Positions 17,884-26,208 of a stretch of 64,000 nucleotides of DNA are shown in pieces. The notes under the pieces were generated by a model, which saw nothing but the letters and a program-made list of their open reading frames with translations, made no database searches and was not told the DNA's origin. Every line of letters starts with the position of its first letter. The stretch's first letter is position 1. A program made the position numbers and the translations under genes. The DNA is taken from positions 4,154,001-4,218,000 of the forward strand of contig NZ_CP119988.1 in NCBI RefSeq assembly GCF_029338515.1, written 5' to 3'. The stretch is from Haloglomus litoreum. GTDB taxonomy: Archaea; Halobacteriota; Halobacteria; Halobacteriales; Haloarculaceae.

Positions 17884-18979
17884 CACCCGCTGCTGGCTGG
17901 TTGGTCCCGGCACCGTGTTCGACATCGACTCCGGCACACGCCCAGGGGTCGGGGCGCCCCTCCTTCTCGAGTCGCTTGGCCCACTTGTCGTTCTGGACGT
18001 GGTCCCGGAGTTCGTCGGCGTCCCAGTCGTAGAGGTCGAGCAGGTTCTCGCCCAGGATTCCCCGTTTCATCTCGTCGGTCAGTTCGGGATAGCCGTACTC
18101 CTCCTGCATATCTTCGGGGAACTGGTAGTCCCAGAAGGCCTCGATGTACTGCTGGCCGTGCACGAGCGGGACGCCCGTCGCCCAGATGATCTTGCTCGGG
18201 TCGCCGTGCAGAACCAGTTCGCCGAGCACCTCGGCGAACCGCCTGGGCTGGAGCGCGAGGATGCCCAGCGAGAGTTCGAGATTGAGCCAGATGTTGTCGA
18301 AGTTCGCCGTCATCGGCTTGATCTCGTGGATGTAGTGGATGTCCGGGTGGAGCAGTTCGAACTGGATATCCGGGTACATCGCGGCGATCTCGGCGACGTC
18401 GTTCGGGTCGACGTTGTGGATACCGACCGGACCGAGGGGCAGCACCTTGTGGGAACCGATGTGTTCGATGCCCAGTTCGTGGGCCTTCTCTACGATGGGG
18501 AGCAGGTCGTCGTCGAGTCGCAGTTCCCGGACCCGGCCGTCGCTCCGGTAGTACGTCGGATACGTTTTGAACCCGTCAACGTCGTACTCCTCGACCTGGC
18601 GCTCCATCTCCTCGATCGCGTTCGACGCCAACGGGTCGACATCGCCCAGGAGTTTCACGCGCTTCGGGTTGTTCTCCTTCAGTTTGACGCCGGTCTCCAG
18701 CGACGAGTACCCGTCGCGGAACAGGTCGTAGATCGGCGTCGAGTGGTACACCCCGAAGTCGATGTCGGTCTCGAGGAAGGTCGCCTCCTGGATCTCCTCG
18801 GCGCTCCAGTTCCGGCACCACTGTTCCCTGGAGTGAGCGAGCTCCGGGTCCAGGGCCTGTCCCTTCTGGAGCTCCACGATGTTCTCCATCAGTCGTTCCG
18901 CCTGTTCGTTCCGTAGGTTCTCGGAGGAGTTGTTCAGGGAGTGGAGTACCCCGTCTCCGATGAGCATGTCCTTGTACAT
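17876..18979 (-). CDS. Amidohydrolase-fold protein of an amidohydrolase/DUF59 pair (copy 1)
   Basis: This 367-residue protein is a divergent amidohydrolase_2 barrel. The N terminus reads GDGVLHSLNN where DxHxH is usual, so one histidine is kept. The strand 5 and 6 histidines appear kept (GSHKVLPLGPVG and FELLHPDIH), but the terminal GTDxP aspartate is lost (WATGVPLVH). It is about 65% alike by eye to the protein at 26209, including MYxDML, GVYHSTPI and RRFAEVLGEL. Similar amidohydrolase + DUF59 neighbours are, as I recall, found in actinobacterial propane monooxygenase-type clusters, but no monooxygenase is visible here. The promoter shares a motif with copy 2 (18990-19001). Confidence 0.75.
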   Translation of the reverse strand: MYKDMLIGDGVLHSLNNSSENLRNEQAERLMENIVELQKGQALDPELAHSREQWCRNWSAEEIQEATFLETDIDFGVYHSTPIYDLFRDGYSSLETGVKLKENNPKRVKLLGDVDPLASNAIEEMERQVEEYDVDGFKTYPTYYRSDGRVRELRLDDDLLPIVEKAHELGIEHIGSHKVLPLGPVGIHNVDPNDVAEIAAMYPDIQFELLHPDIHYIHEIKPMTANFDNIWLNLELSLGILALQPRRFAEVLGELVLHGDPSKIIWATGVPLVHGQQYIEAFWDYQFPEDMQEEYGYPELTDEMKRGILGENLLDLYDWDADELRDHVQNDKWAKRLEKEGRPDPWACAGVDVEHGAGTNQPAAGDD

Positions 18980-18989
18980 CTTACTGCCT

Positions 18990-19001
18990 CGTGCTAACGT
19001 T
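18990..19001 (-). promoter_or_regulatory. Shared promoter motif, amidohydrolase copy 1
   Basis: The minus-strand motif AACGTTAGCACG begins 22 nt before the ATG at 18979. The paralogue at 26209 has AACGCTAACACG 23 nt before its ATG (10 of 12 identical). It lies within an inverted repeat CCTCGT-N11-ACGAGG at 18987-19009. A TTAAG-type A/T box lies farther upstream in both. Confidence 0.4.
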
Positions 19002-19220
19002 TAACGAGGATGTCTTAAACCCACAGGTTATCGGAGGTTTTTTCATTACATTCATCCAGGCAGCGTTCTCGGTCAGGGTCGCTCCTCCCCACGCCGACGG
19101 GTGGAGAGCTCGCCGCGAACGTTCCGTGACCCCCCAACTGCACTGACGGAATCGTACTAGCGACCCCATCGGTGAGCCGGGGAAACATATTTGATGGCGT
19201 GATTCCACGTTCGATGTGTA

Positions 19221-20264
19221 ATGGTTCACGATACCAAGCCCTCGGAAGTTCCTGAGGACGGTCCGGATTCCGAGGGTGACGAACCAGGGGAGACGGAGGA
19301 ACAGCGAGAGGAGATTCATTCGAGGCGAATCGACGGTCCGGATTCGTTCCTCAACGACCCCACGGAGCTCACCGATGGGGTCTATATCCTGGAGGAGTGT
19401 ACGATCAACCCGCACCTCCGTGAGCTCAAGGCTGCGCAGAACCCGCAGTGGTTCAAACGTGGACACGAGTTCCACACCCCCATCAACACGTACCTCCTCA
19501 CCGGGGAGGACGAGGCACTCCTGTTCGACACCTCCTCCCCGAACGTTCGGGACGCGATCACCACGGGAGTCAGAGCGGTGCTCGAGAAAGAGGACGTCGA
19601 GCTGTCCTACATCGTGCTCTCCCATGATGAGGCGGCACACGTGGGGAACGCGTATCCGATCAGTCGGGAAGCAGCCATGATCCACCCGGATTACCAGGAG
19701 AACGCGGATGACGTCTACGAACTCCAGCAGGAGCTGCACGCGACGTTGATCGCGCGGAAGCCGTCCCGGGTCGCCCCCGAGTTCCACTACTTCGACGACG
19801 CGAAACTGGTCGACCCCGGATACACGATCGACCTGGGCGGGCGCACCCTCGAGTTCATCGAACCGGTCTGGCAGGATGGGGCACCCACGCTGTGGATGTA
19901 CGATCACAAGGACAAGGGGCTCTACTGTGTCGACTCCTACGGGTTCCCCCACTGTAGCGGCGATTGCACGAAGTGGGCCGACGAACTCGAGTTCCGGGTC
20001 TCACAGGACCAGATGATGGAGTACAACGGGCGGGCCTTCCGGTACATCCCGAACTGCAATCCGTGGAAGATCATCGACCAGCACAATCACCTGCACGACA
20101 GCTACGATATCGACTACATCTTCCCCGCTCATGGACAGCCGATCCGGGAGGAGATCGACCGATACCGTGGGCTGATGGATTCGATGGTCGAGCGCATCGC
20201 GAGGGACGGGTCCCTCGGAACCGAGTACGTCAGTGCTGAAGAACTGACCGACATTTCATTCTGA
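19221..20264 (+). CDS. Metallo-beta-lactamase-fold protein, ODP-like (tandem copy A)
   Basis: This 347-residue protein starts with an acidic, disordered 50-residue leader. An MBL domain related to the oxygen-binding di-iron (flavodiiron/ODP) type follows. The metal motif is SHDEAAHVG near 134-142, i.e. HxExxH rather than HxHxDH. Later ligands are the aspartate region of VDSYGFPHCSGD and the histidine of FPAHGQPI near 302-309. A full set for a di-iron site is plausible. It is followed after 4 bp by a degenerate homologue, so the two probably form one complex. A TATA-like acatattt lies about 27-34 nt upstream of the ATG. The reaction is unknown; oxygen reduction, or hydrolysis of a pathway intermediate, are options. 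Confidence 0.75.
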   Translation: MVHDTKPSEVPEDGPDSEGDEPGETEEQREEIHSRRIDGPDSFLNDPTELTDGVYILEECTINPHLRELKAAQNPQWFKRGHEFHTPINTYLLTGEDEALLFDTSSPNVRDAITTGVRAVLEKEDVELSYIVLSHDEAAHVGNAYPISREAAMIHPDYQENADDVYELQQELHATLIARKPSRVAPEFHYFDDAKLVDPGYTIDLGGRTLEFIEPVWQDGAPTLWMYDHKDKGLYCVDSYGFPHCSGDCTKWADELEFRVSQDQMMEYNGRAFRYIPNCNPWKIIDQHNHLHDSYDIDYIFPAHGQPIREEIDRYRGLMDSMVERIARDGSLGTEYVSAEELTDISF

Positions 20265-20268
20265 TACA

Positions 20269-21051
20269 ATGGCCAGACAAATCACCGACAGCCTGTACTG
20301 GATTCACGAATGCACCGAGGCGCCCGACGCGGACCACCACGTCCACTCCTCGCTGTACATCCTCGAACACGAGGACCGTCATATCCTCCTCGACGACGGG
20401 CCCTTCCTGCACGCTGAAGGACTGAAGGAGAGTGTCGAGGACATCACGGGGCCGGAGGGGCCGGACGCGAACTTCGTGTTCAAACCCCACACTCCCCACT
20501 CCGGGAACACGGGCCACTTCAAGGAGACGTGGGAGAACATGGAGGTCGTCTTCCCGATCGGCGGCGCCAAGGTGTCCGGAATCCCCACCCCGGTGACCGG
20601 CTTCGACGAACTCGTCGGCCCCATCTCCATCGAGGGCCGGGAGATGTCCCTCACCGAGGTTCCGATCATCGACGTCCAGACGACGACCTGGGTCTTCGAC
20701 GAGGTCGACAACATCTGGTTCACGCTCGAGGGCTTCGGCTACTTCCACGAGGGGGACCAGTGCAACCTCGTCTCCAACGAGTACGGTGAGGGGATCCAGT
20801 ACCCGTACGTCGCGGACTACTACGCGGACGATTTCGTCGCCTGGGCGAAGTACGTCGATGCCGAGCGGTGCGTCTCGCGCATCCAGTCACTGCTCGAGAA
20901 ATACGAACCCGAGGTCATCGCCCCCGCACACGGCGCTCCGCTCGTCGGCGACGATATCGACCACTACATGCGCCAGTTCGCCGAGGCGATGGAGGTCAAG
21001 GACGAGGCGTTCGAACTTCCACCCTACGGTGAGTACCAGACGAAGGCCTAG
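20269..21051 (+). CDS. Metallo-beta-lactamase-fold protein with degraded metal site (tandem copy B)
   Basis: This 260-residue protein has the same fold and strand order as the preceding gene product, from which it is separated by 4 bp. The metal motif is broken. KPHTPHSGN replaces SHDEAAHVGN, two residues shorter and without the acidic ligand, and the aspartate strand reads FTLEGFGYFHEGD. The late APAHGAPL histidine is kept. This looks like a non-catalytic partner or an altered single-metal enzyme. The gene order (complete copy, then degenerate copy) suggests a heteromeric assembly with the upstream protein. Confidence 0.7.
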   Translation: MARQITDSLYWIHECTEAPDADHHVHSSLYILEHEDRHILLDDGPFLHAEGLKESVEDITGPEGPDANFVFKPHTPHSGNTGHFKETWENMEVVFPIGGAKVSGIPTPVTGFDELVGPISIEGREMSLTEVPIIDVQTTTWVFDEVDNIWFTLEGFGYFHEGDQCNLVSNEYGEGIQYPYVADYYADDFVAWAKYVDAERCVSRIQSLLEKYEPEVIAPAHGAPLVGDDIDHYMRQFAEAMEVKDEAFELPPYGEYQTKA

Positions 21052-21233
21052 TAGCCGTTCTGCTCGGGAAGGGACAGCGAGGCCAGGCATCCCCGAACTC
21101 CCCACTCGTCGATTGTCGCTGGGGACCGGGGCTGTGCCGATCGACCGGGAGCGACGACAGGCGGCGGCGCTGAGGGCCTCTCGGCAGTATCACCCCCCAG
21201 ATTTATCGGTCAGTATGAGAACAGTCCTCTGTA

Positions 21234-21572
21234 ATGCCAGAACAAGACAACGGTGAGCGACTCTCCAACCCGTCCATACTCAAATCGCGGTTCGAGGAGA
21301 CGGAGGCGGGGAAACGATTCCTGGGCGTCCACAGACGCGGCCCGAACAAGGTCGAGAACGAGTACGTCGTCACGGACGGCGGAGAAACGCTCCGGCTGAC
21401 CACCCGAAGATACAACGAGGAGGGCGAGGTCGTCGAGGAAGCGTCCAGGGAGTGGGAACTCGCTGCGGACTCACAGCATGTCGCGGAGTCCGGCGAACCG
21501 GTCAAGGTCTTCTGTCAGTCCGACCATTTCTCGGGGGAGTTCTTCGGCCTCGCTGGCGGAGGCGTCGAGTAA
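21234..21572 (+). CDS. Small protein of unknown function
   Basis: This 112-residue acidic soluble protein has no motif I recognise. It contains a probable beta-rich centre (NEYVVTDGGETLRLTTRRYNEEGEVVEEASREWEL) and ends FGLAGGGVE. A TATA-like gatttatcgg lies about 27-36 nt upstream of the ATG, so it appears to be expressed independently. It sits between the tandem MBL genes and the thioesterase gene, so a part in the same pathway is possible. There are no signal peptide or membrane segments. Confidence 0.6.
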   Translation: MPEQDNGERLSNPSILKSRFEETEAGKRFLGVHRRGPNKVENEYVVTDGGETLRLTTRRYNEEGEVVEEASREWELAADSQHVAESGEPVKVFCQSDHFSGEFFGLAGGGVE

Positions 21573-21678
21573 GCCAGGTTCGATCTCGGACGGATCCATC
21601 GGCGGTGACGCACGTTCGAACACGCCATGGCCGCTGCATGTGGGTACCGGCGTTCCTCGGAGCGGCAGACCCGTCGGG

Positions 21679-22074
21679 TTACCAGCCGTGTGCGTCGTAG
21701 ACGCCCCTGACAACGGCGATCTTCGTCTCCTCGTCGTCGAAGACCTCCACGTGGACGGTCCCCGCCGACCGGGAGACGCGCTCCACTTCGGCCTCGGCGA
21801 ACAGGACGCCGGTTCCAGCGTCCAGGTAGTCCACCCGCATGTCGATGGTCGGTGGAGGGCTCTCTATCAGCGACATCATCGCCGCACCACCCACGGTGTC
21901 CGCGAGGGCGAAGGTGACACCACCGTGAGCGATCGTCCTGTCCGAATGGCCGGAGAGCTCCCGGCGCAGATCCAGTCGGCCCGCTGCCTCTCCGTCACCG
22001 ATGGCGGTGATCTCGATGCCGAGAAGACTCACTAGCGGGGTCGAGTTGATGAACTCCTTCGTACTGTCTTCCAT
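21679..22074 (-). CDS. PaaI-family hotdog thioesterase
   Basis: This 131-residue single hotdog domain has the PaaI/YdiI pattern: LRRELSGHSDRTIAHGGVTFALADTVGGAAM (about 36-66), with the catalytic region at HGGV and the acidic residue of ALADTVGG, followed by PPPTIDMRVDYLDAG. It hydrolyses acyl- or aroyl-CoA thioesters and often relieves CoA trapping in degradation pathways. The start at 22074 is chosen because upstream in-frame residues are not protein-like. It is divergent from the acyl-CoA ligase gene, with a 155-bp shared promoter region. Confidence 0.85.
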   Translation of the reverse strand: MEDSTKEFINSTPLVSLLGIEITAIGDGEAAGRLDLRRELSGHSDRTIAHGGVTFALADTVGGAAMMSLIESPPPTIDMRVDYLDAGTGVLFAEAEVERVSRSAGTVHVEVFDDEETKIAVVRGVYDAHGW

Positions 22075-22229
22075 GGCGAGGTACTGCAACAGACCGCATA
22101 CTCTGCCTAAAGGTTTGTCGTCACCCCCCACCCAGGCCGACCGATCCGACCAACCCGCGAATGCATAAGTGAGATTATACATCTTCGCTGTCAAAAAAGA
22201 TTTAATATGTGATTGGGCATTCGACTTCC

Positions 22230-23783
22230 ATGGACTTCGTATCCGGTGGAACCATCCGTAAGCTGTGGAGCGACCGAGTGACCACCTCGGGAGACGACCT
22301 GTTCCTGATCTACGAATCGGCCGAGGGCGACGAGGCAGCGTTCTCCTACGAGGAGTTCAACGACCGCATCGACCGGACGGCACGGGCGTTGCACGACGAA
22401 CTCGGCGTCCGGAAGGGCGACCACGTGGCCATCCACCTCCCGAACTGCCCGCAGTACCTCCAGGCCTGGTTCGCGCTGATGAAACTCGGAGCGGTGACGG
22501 TCCACTCGAGCACCCAGCACACGCCCCGCGAGATCGAGCACACGCTCGACATCGCGGATGCGGAGCTGCTGATCACGGAACCGGATTTCGAGGACGATAT
22601 CCGGGCAGGGATCGAGAACACGGGGATCGACGAGATCGTGTGGGCGCGTGAGGAGAAGATCGAGGAGGAGCGGGACCTGCAGTTCTCGTCCCTCGTCGAG
22701 GGTGCCAGCGCGGACCTGCCGGAGGTGGAACTGGCGACGGAGGACCACGCCCAGATCCTGTTCACGTCGGGGACGACGAGCATGCCGAAGCCGGCACTCC
22801 ACACCCACGCCAACCTGCTGTCGGGGGGTGAGCGAATCGCGAAGCACCTGGCCCTGCAGCCCTCCGACCGCAACCTGTCGTCGCTGCCACTCTACCACGG
22901 GAGCCCCCAGATCCTGTCGGTGTTCTGCTCGCTGACAGCGGGGGCGACCGCCATCTCCTACGAGGAGTTCAAGGCCTCGAAGTTCATGGATCAGGTCCGG
23001 AAGCACCGGGCGACGGTGACCACCTGCATCGGCACGCAGGTCCGCGCGCTGATGGCCACCACCGAGGAGGACACCGACGGCGACAACGACCTGCGCCACG
23101 CCTTCACCGCGTTCAACGTGCCCCAGGACGTGAAGGAGGGGTTCGAGGACCGGTTCGATGTCACCCTGCTCAACTCCTACGGGTGCACCGAGGCCCTCAT
23201 CCTGTTCACGCTCGCCCCGCTGTACAACGAGCGGAAGTGGCCGTCCATCGGTCGGCCCCTACAGGGACGGGACCTCTACATCCTGGACGATGACGGGAAC
23301 GAGGTCGAAACCGGGGAGCGCGGAGAGATCGCGGTCGACGGGAAGCGGGGCCGGACGGTGCTGAAGCGGTACTACAACATGCCCGAGAAGACCGAGGAGG
23401 CGTTCACCGAGGAGGGGTGGTTCCTCACCGGTGACTTCGGCCGCTTCGACGAAGACGGGTTCCTGTACTTCGTCGACCGCAAGAAGAACATCATCGAGAC
23501 CCGCGGAGAGAACGTGAGCGAGGCCGAAGTCGAGGAGGTTCTCGAGGAACACACCGGCATCGAGGAGGTCGCAGCGGTGGGGATTCCCCACGAGATCTAC
23601 GGGGAGGTCGTGAAGGTCCACGTCAAGCTGCTCGATGAGAGTCTCACCGAGGCCGACGTCCGGGAGTACGCAGAGGAGAACCTGGCGAGCTTCAAGATCC
23701 CCGAAGAGATCGAGTTCGTCGACGAGTTCCCGCGGACCAGTATCGGGAAGATCGAGAAGAGCGAGCTCCGCGGCGAGAAGTAG
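22230..23783 (+). CDS. Acyl-CoA synthetase / CoA ligase (ANL superfamily)
   Basis: This 517-residue adenylate-forming enzyme activates a carboxylic acid with ATP and CoA. The phosphate-binding loop (about 182-194) reads LFTSGTTSMPKPA, a slight variant of SGTTGxPKG. Motif A5 is LLNSYGCTEA, A7 is the aspartate of GWFLTGDFG, A8 is DRKKNIIETRGENVSEAEVE, and the catalytic A10 lysine is in SIGKIEKSEL near the end. The ATG at 22230 has a TATA box (gatttaatat) about 24-33 nt upstream. It is the likely entry step for the acid taken up by the TRAP transporter. The substrate chain or ring is not predictable. Confidence 0.9.
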   Translation: MDFVSGGTIRKLWSDRVTTSGDDLFLIYESAEGDEAAFSYEEFNDRIDRTARALHDELGVRKGDHVAIHLPNCPQYLQAWFALMKLGAVTVHSSTQHTPREIEHTLDIADAELLITEPDFEDDIRAGIENTGIDEIVWAREEKIEEERDLQFSSLVEGASADLPEVELATEDHAQILFTSGTTSMPKPALHTHANLLSGGERIAKHLALQPSDRNLSSLPLYHGSPQILSVFCSLTAGATAISYEEFKASKFMDQVRKHRATVTTCIGTQVRALMATTEEDTDGDNDLRHAFTAFNVPQDVKEGFEDRFDVTLLNSYGCTEALILFTLAPLYNERKWPSIGRPLQGRDLYILDDDGNEVETGERGEIAVDGKRGRTVLKRYYNMPEKTEEAFTEEGWFLTGDFGRFDEDGFLYFVDRKKNIIETRGENVSEAEVEEVLEEHTGIEEVAAVGIPHEIYGEVVKVHVKLLDESLTEADVREYAEENLASFKIPEEIEFVDEFPRTSIGKIEKSELRGEK

Positions 23784-23843
23784 GCAACAGCCCCGTCCCG
23801 AGTCGGGCTCACCGATCGCTGTTCCGGCAGACCGCCGGCCCCA

Positions 23844-24251
23844 TCACTCCTCGAAGACGAAGGCCGCTGTCCCGTCCGCACACCGGCCATCGTCGGATTC
23901 GGTCCACACGTCGAACTCGATGCGACCCGCGTTCTCGTCGATGGCGGTGACCTCGGCGTTGGCGACCAGCGTCTCGTCGGGCATCGCCCGGCCGACGTTA
24001 CTCCAGCCGAGTTCGGCCAGCCGGCCCTCGGCTGGCAGGCGGTCGAGGAGCAGCTGCTGGATCGAGGCGCCGTGGAGATGCGCCTGAACCAGCACATCAG
24101 GGTGTCCCTCCACCTCCCGTGCGTACTTCGCGTCGTAGTGGATCCGGTGGGGGTTCCACGTCATCGCACTGAACCGGAACAGCTGTGGCCGCGTCGGCTC
24201 CTTCTCGAGACGGAGACGGTCACCCACCGCGAAATCGTCGAGGTGACTCAT
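23844..24251 (-). CDS. MaoC-like dehydratase, C-terminal-type partner
   Basis: This 135-residue hotdog protein opens HLDDFAVGDRL and has FRFSAMTWNPHRIHYD (about 26-41), which carries the hydratase-2-type histidine and asparagine, then HPDVLVQAHLHGASIQQLL. It is the second gene of a two-gene enzyme: the upstream FAS1-like half overlaps it by 4 bp (ATGA). Such pairs hydrate enoyl-CoA or dehydrate hydroxyacyl-CoA. Here they would act after the acyl-CoA dehydrogenases. It is convergent with the CoA ligase gene, and a short AGCCC/GGGCT hairpin (about 23789-23809) lies between the two stops. Confidence 0.8.
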   Translation of the reverse strand: MSHLDDFAVGDRLRLEKEPTRPQLFRFSAMTWNPHRIHYDAKYAREVEGHPDVLVQAHLHGASIQQLLLDRLPAEGRLAELGWSNVGRAMPDETLVANAEVTAIDENAGRIEFDVWTESDDGRCADGTAAFVFEE

Positions 24252-24757
24252 TGCCGGTCCCCCACGATGACGGTCTCGTCGCAGCTCATCACGCGAGTAT
24301 CGCCGTCGGTGAAGTACTCCGAATGCAGTTCGATGAACGTGAGCTGTCCCATCGAATCACTGTCGCGCTGGTAGATGTCGGTGAGTGTCTCGTGGACCGT
24401 TATCTCCGCGCCAGCCGTAGCGTACGCGTCGATCGTCAGGTCCTGTCCGCCGCCCATGAGAATCGCATCCGGCGGCAGCTCGATGGGATACAGGTTCGGG
24501 TCGAGTCCGTCCTCGCGGAGGTCGTCGGCAGGGCTACCGGTCGACCGTTCGATGATGGCCGGCAGGAAGTTCGGCGGGACGACCAGGTCGTCGTAGCCGT
24601 GCTCGCGGGCCGCGTCCACGTCGTGGAAGAGGGGGTTCTCATCCTCCACCGCGCGTGCGTATCGACGGACATCCCGCCGGGTGATAGCTCCCACCTCGTG
24701 TTCTCTGGTCGTCCCGATCTCGTCCTCGTGCGCGTCAGGAACGAGCTGGGAGCTCAT
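24248..24757 (-). CDS. FAS1-like MaoC N-terminal dehydratase domain protein
   Basis: This 169-residue hotdog protein of the MaoC N-terminal (FAS1-like dehydratase) group has RRDVRRYARAVEDENPLFHD and VPPNFLPAI, and then a long strand region ending FTDGDTRVMSCDETVIV. This half usually shapes the substrate pocket, while the partner holds catalytic residues. The start at 24757 is used because earlier in-frame residues are arginine-rich and unlike the rest. It is translationally coupled to the downstream MaoC gene by an ATGA overlap. Confidence 0.8.
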   Translation of the reverse strand: MSSQLVPDAHEDEIGTTREHEVGAITRRDVRRYARAVEDENPLFHDVDAAREHGYDDLVVPPNFLPAIIERSTGSPADDLREDGLDPNLYPIELPPDAILMGGGQDLTIDAYATAGAEITVHETLTDIYQRDSDSMGQLTFIELHSEYFTDGDTRVMSCDETVIVGDRQ

Positions 24758-25169
24758 CGGCCCCCCTCCGTTCGTCCTTCCGGTCCGTAACCCGTCTCCA
24801 TCAGGGAGCAGCCGCCCATGCGTCCGGGCGCGGGACGCTCTCCGACACGGTCGCCACACTCGGGAGTCGAGCCGTCGACGTTCACTGGCATCAACAACAT
24901 CGATGAGTCGCCCCAACCAAAAGCGTTCACCCCACACCGCCCGATCTCCGCGCCCGGAGTGATGGGTCCAGCTCACGCTCACCAATCGTCCTGCACTGGG
25001 AGTCGCGATGGATGGGGGACGGGGCGACGCTGACGACGGGCGTGCGAAGACTTAGCACAGACCCCCAACAATCGCTGGTGGAGAACCGATGCGGGTTCGG
25101 ACAGCAGACGGTGAGGGCGGCCCGTCCAGTAGCCACGGGACTGAACAATGTATCGACTCCACACCAACA
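24758..25169. other. Divergent intergenic region
   Basis: About 410 bp separate the dehydratase pair from the SDR gene. No gene-like frame, repeat or strong TATA box stands out. It presumably holds two divergent promoters. Confidence 0.5.
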
Positions 25170-25988
25170 ATGCCAGAGTACGACTTCGACGGGCAGGTCG
25201 CCTTCGTGACCGGCTCAGCACACGGAATCGGGCGTTCGATTGCACAGTACTACGCGAAGAACGGAGCGGACGTCGTCGCGACCGACCTCGCCGGGAACAC
25301 CGACACGGTCCTGTACGACCAGGGTACCAACGAGGAACTGGAGGAGACGGCCAGCCTCGTCGAGAGCGAGGGGCAGGACGTTCTCACGCTCGGGATGGAC
25401 GTCCGGGACGGTGCCCAGGTGGAGGCCGCCGTCGAGGAAGCGATCGACCATTTCGGACGAATCGACATCCTCGCGAACAACGCGGGTATCATCCAGTTCG
25501 AGTACCTGACGGAGCTGGACGAGGCGGAGTGGGACGACACGCTCGACACCAATCTGAAAGGCGCCTGGCTCTGTTCGAAGCACGTCGCCAACCACTTCAT
25601 CGAGCGCGGCGGGGGCGGGAAGATCGTCTCGACGGCGTCGACCGCTGCACACGTCGGCCAGCTGGGCTGTGGCCACTACGCCGCCTCGAAACACGGGCTC
25701 AGTGGCCTGACGAAGACGTTCGCGATCGAGCTGGCCGAACACGACGTCAACGTCAACGCCGTCTCGCCGACGGCGACCGGGACACCGATGATCCCGGGGC
25801 TGATGGAGAGCTACGGCGAAGACACGCTGGAGAAGATCACCGATATCGGGGGCCCGTTCAATCTGTTCGACGTCGACGTGATCGAGCCCAGCGATATCAG
25901 CGAGGCGTACATGTGGCTCTCGAGCGACGCTGCGCGCTACGTCACCGGCGTCACCCTGCCCGTCGACGGCGGGTTCTCGGCGAAGTAA
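25170..25988 (+). CDS. SDR-family NAD(P)-dependent oxidoreductase, mycofactocin-coupled-like
   Basis: This 272-residue short-chain dehydrogenase has the cofactor motif TGSAHGIG at 14-21, NNAG at 103-106, and the catalytic Ser region STAS near 154-157 with Y170 and K174. After the second strand it has an extra segment, about residues 41-62 (AGNTDTVLYDQGTNEELEET), like the insertion typical of mycofactocin-associated SDRs, which hold NAD(H) tightly. The most likely role is oxidation of a hydroxyacyl-CoA or alcohol intermediate. No mycofactocin biosynthesis genes occur in the window. The start at 25170 places the Rossmann motif at the usual distance from the N terminus. Confidence 0.85.
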   Translation: MPEYDFDGQVAFVTGSAHGIGRSIAQYYAKNGADVVATDLAGNTDTVLYDQGTNEELEETASLVESEGQDVLTLGMDVRDGAQVEAAVEEAIDHFGRIDILANNAGIIQFEYLTELDEAEWDDTLDTNLKGAWLCSKHVANHFIERGGGGKIVSTASTAAHVGQLGCGHYAASKHGLSGLTKTFAIELAEHDVNVNAVSPTATGTPMIPGLMESYGEDTLEKITDIGGPFNLFDVDVIEPSDISEAYMWLSSDAARYVTGVTLPVDGGFSAK

Positions 25989-26185
25989 CGGCGTACGAAC
26001 GGACACTCGGCCATCCGGTCGCTGTGTCGCCGGCGACACGCGACCGATTCCCTTCCTTTCGACGACTGGGATGCTGGGGCCTCTCGGTGCCGGAACAGTC
26101 CGGAGCCCCGGTTGTTGCGTCGTCCCGAGTCAGGGGAGGACCTCCTGTCAATCAGCATCAAAAATAGTTAAGCTCCCGACTGTGC

Positions 26186-26197
26186 AACGCTAACACG
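26186..26197 (+). promoter_or_regulatory. Shared promoter motif, amidohydrolase copy 2
   Basis: AACGCTAACACG begins 23 nt before the ATG at 26209 and matches 10 of 12 bases of the motif before copy 1. An A/T box (aaatagttaag) lies upstream at 26162-26172. Confidence 0.4.
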
Positions 26198-26208
26198 GTT
26201 CATGATGT

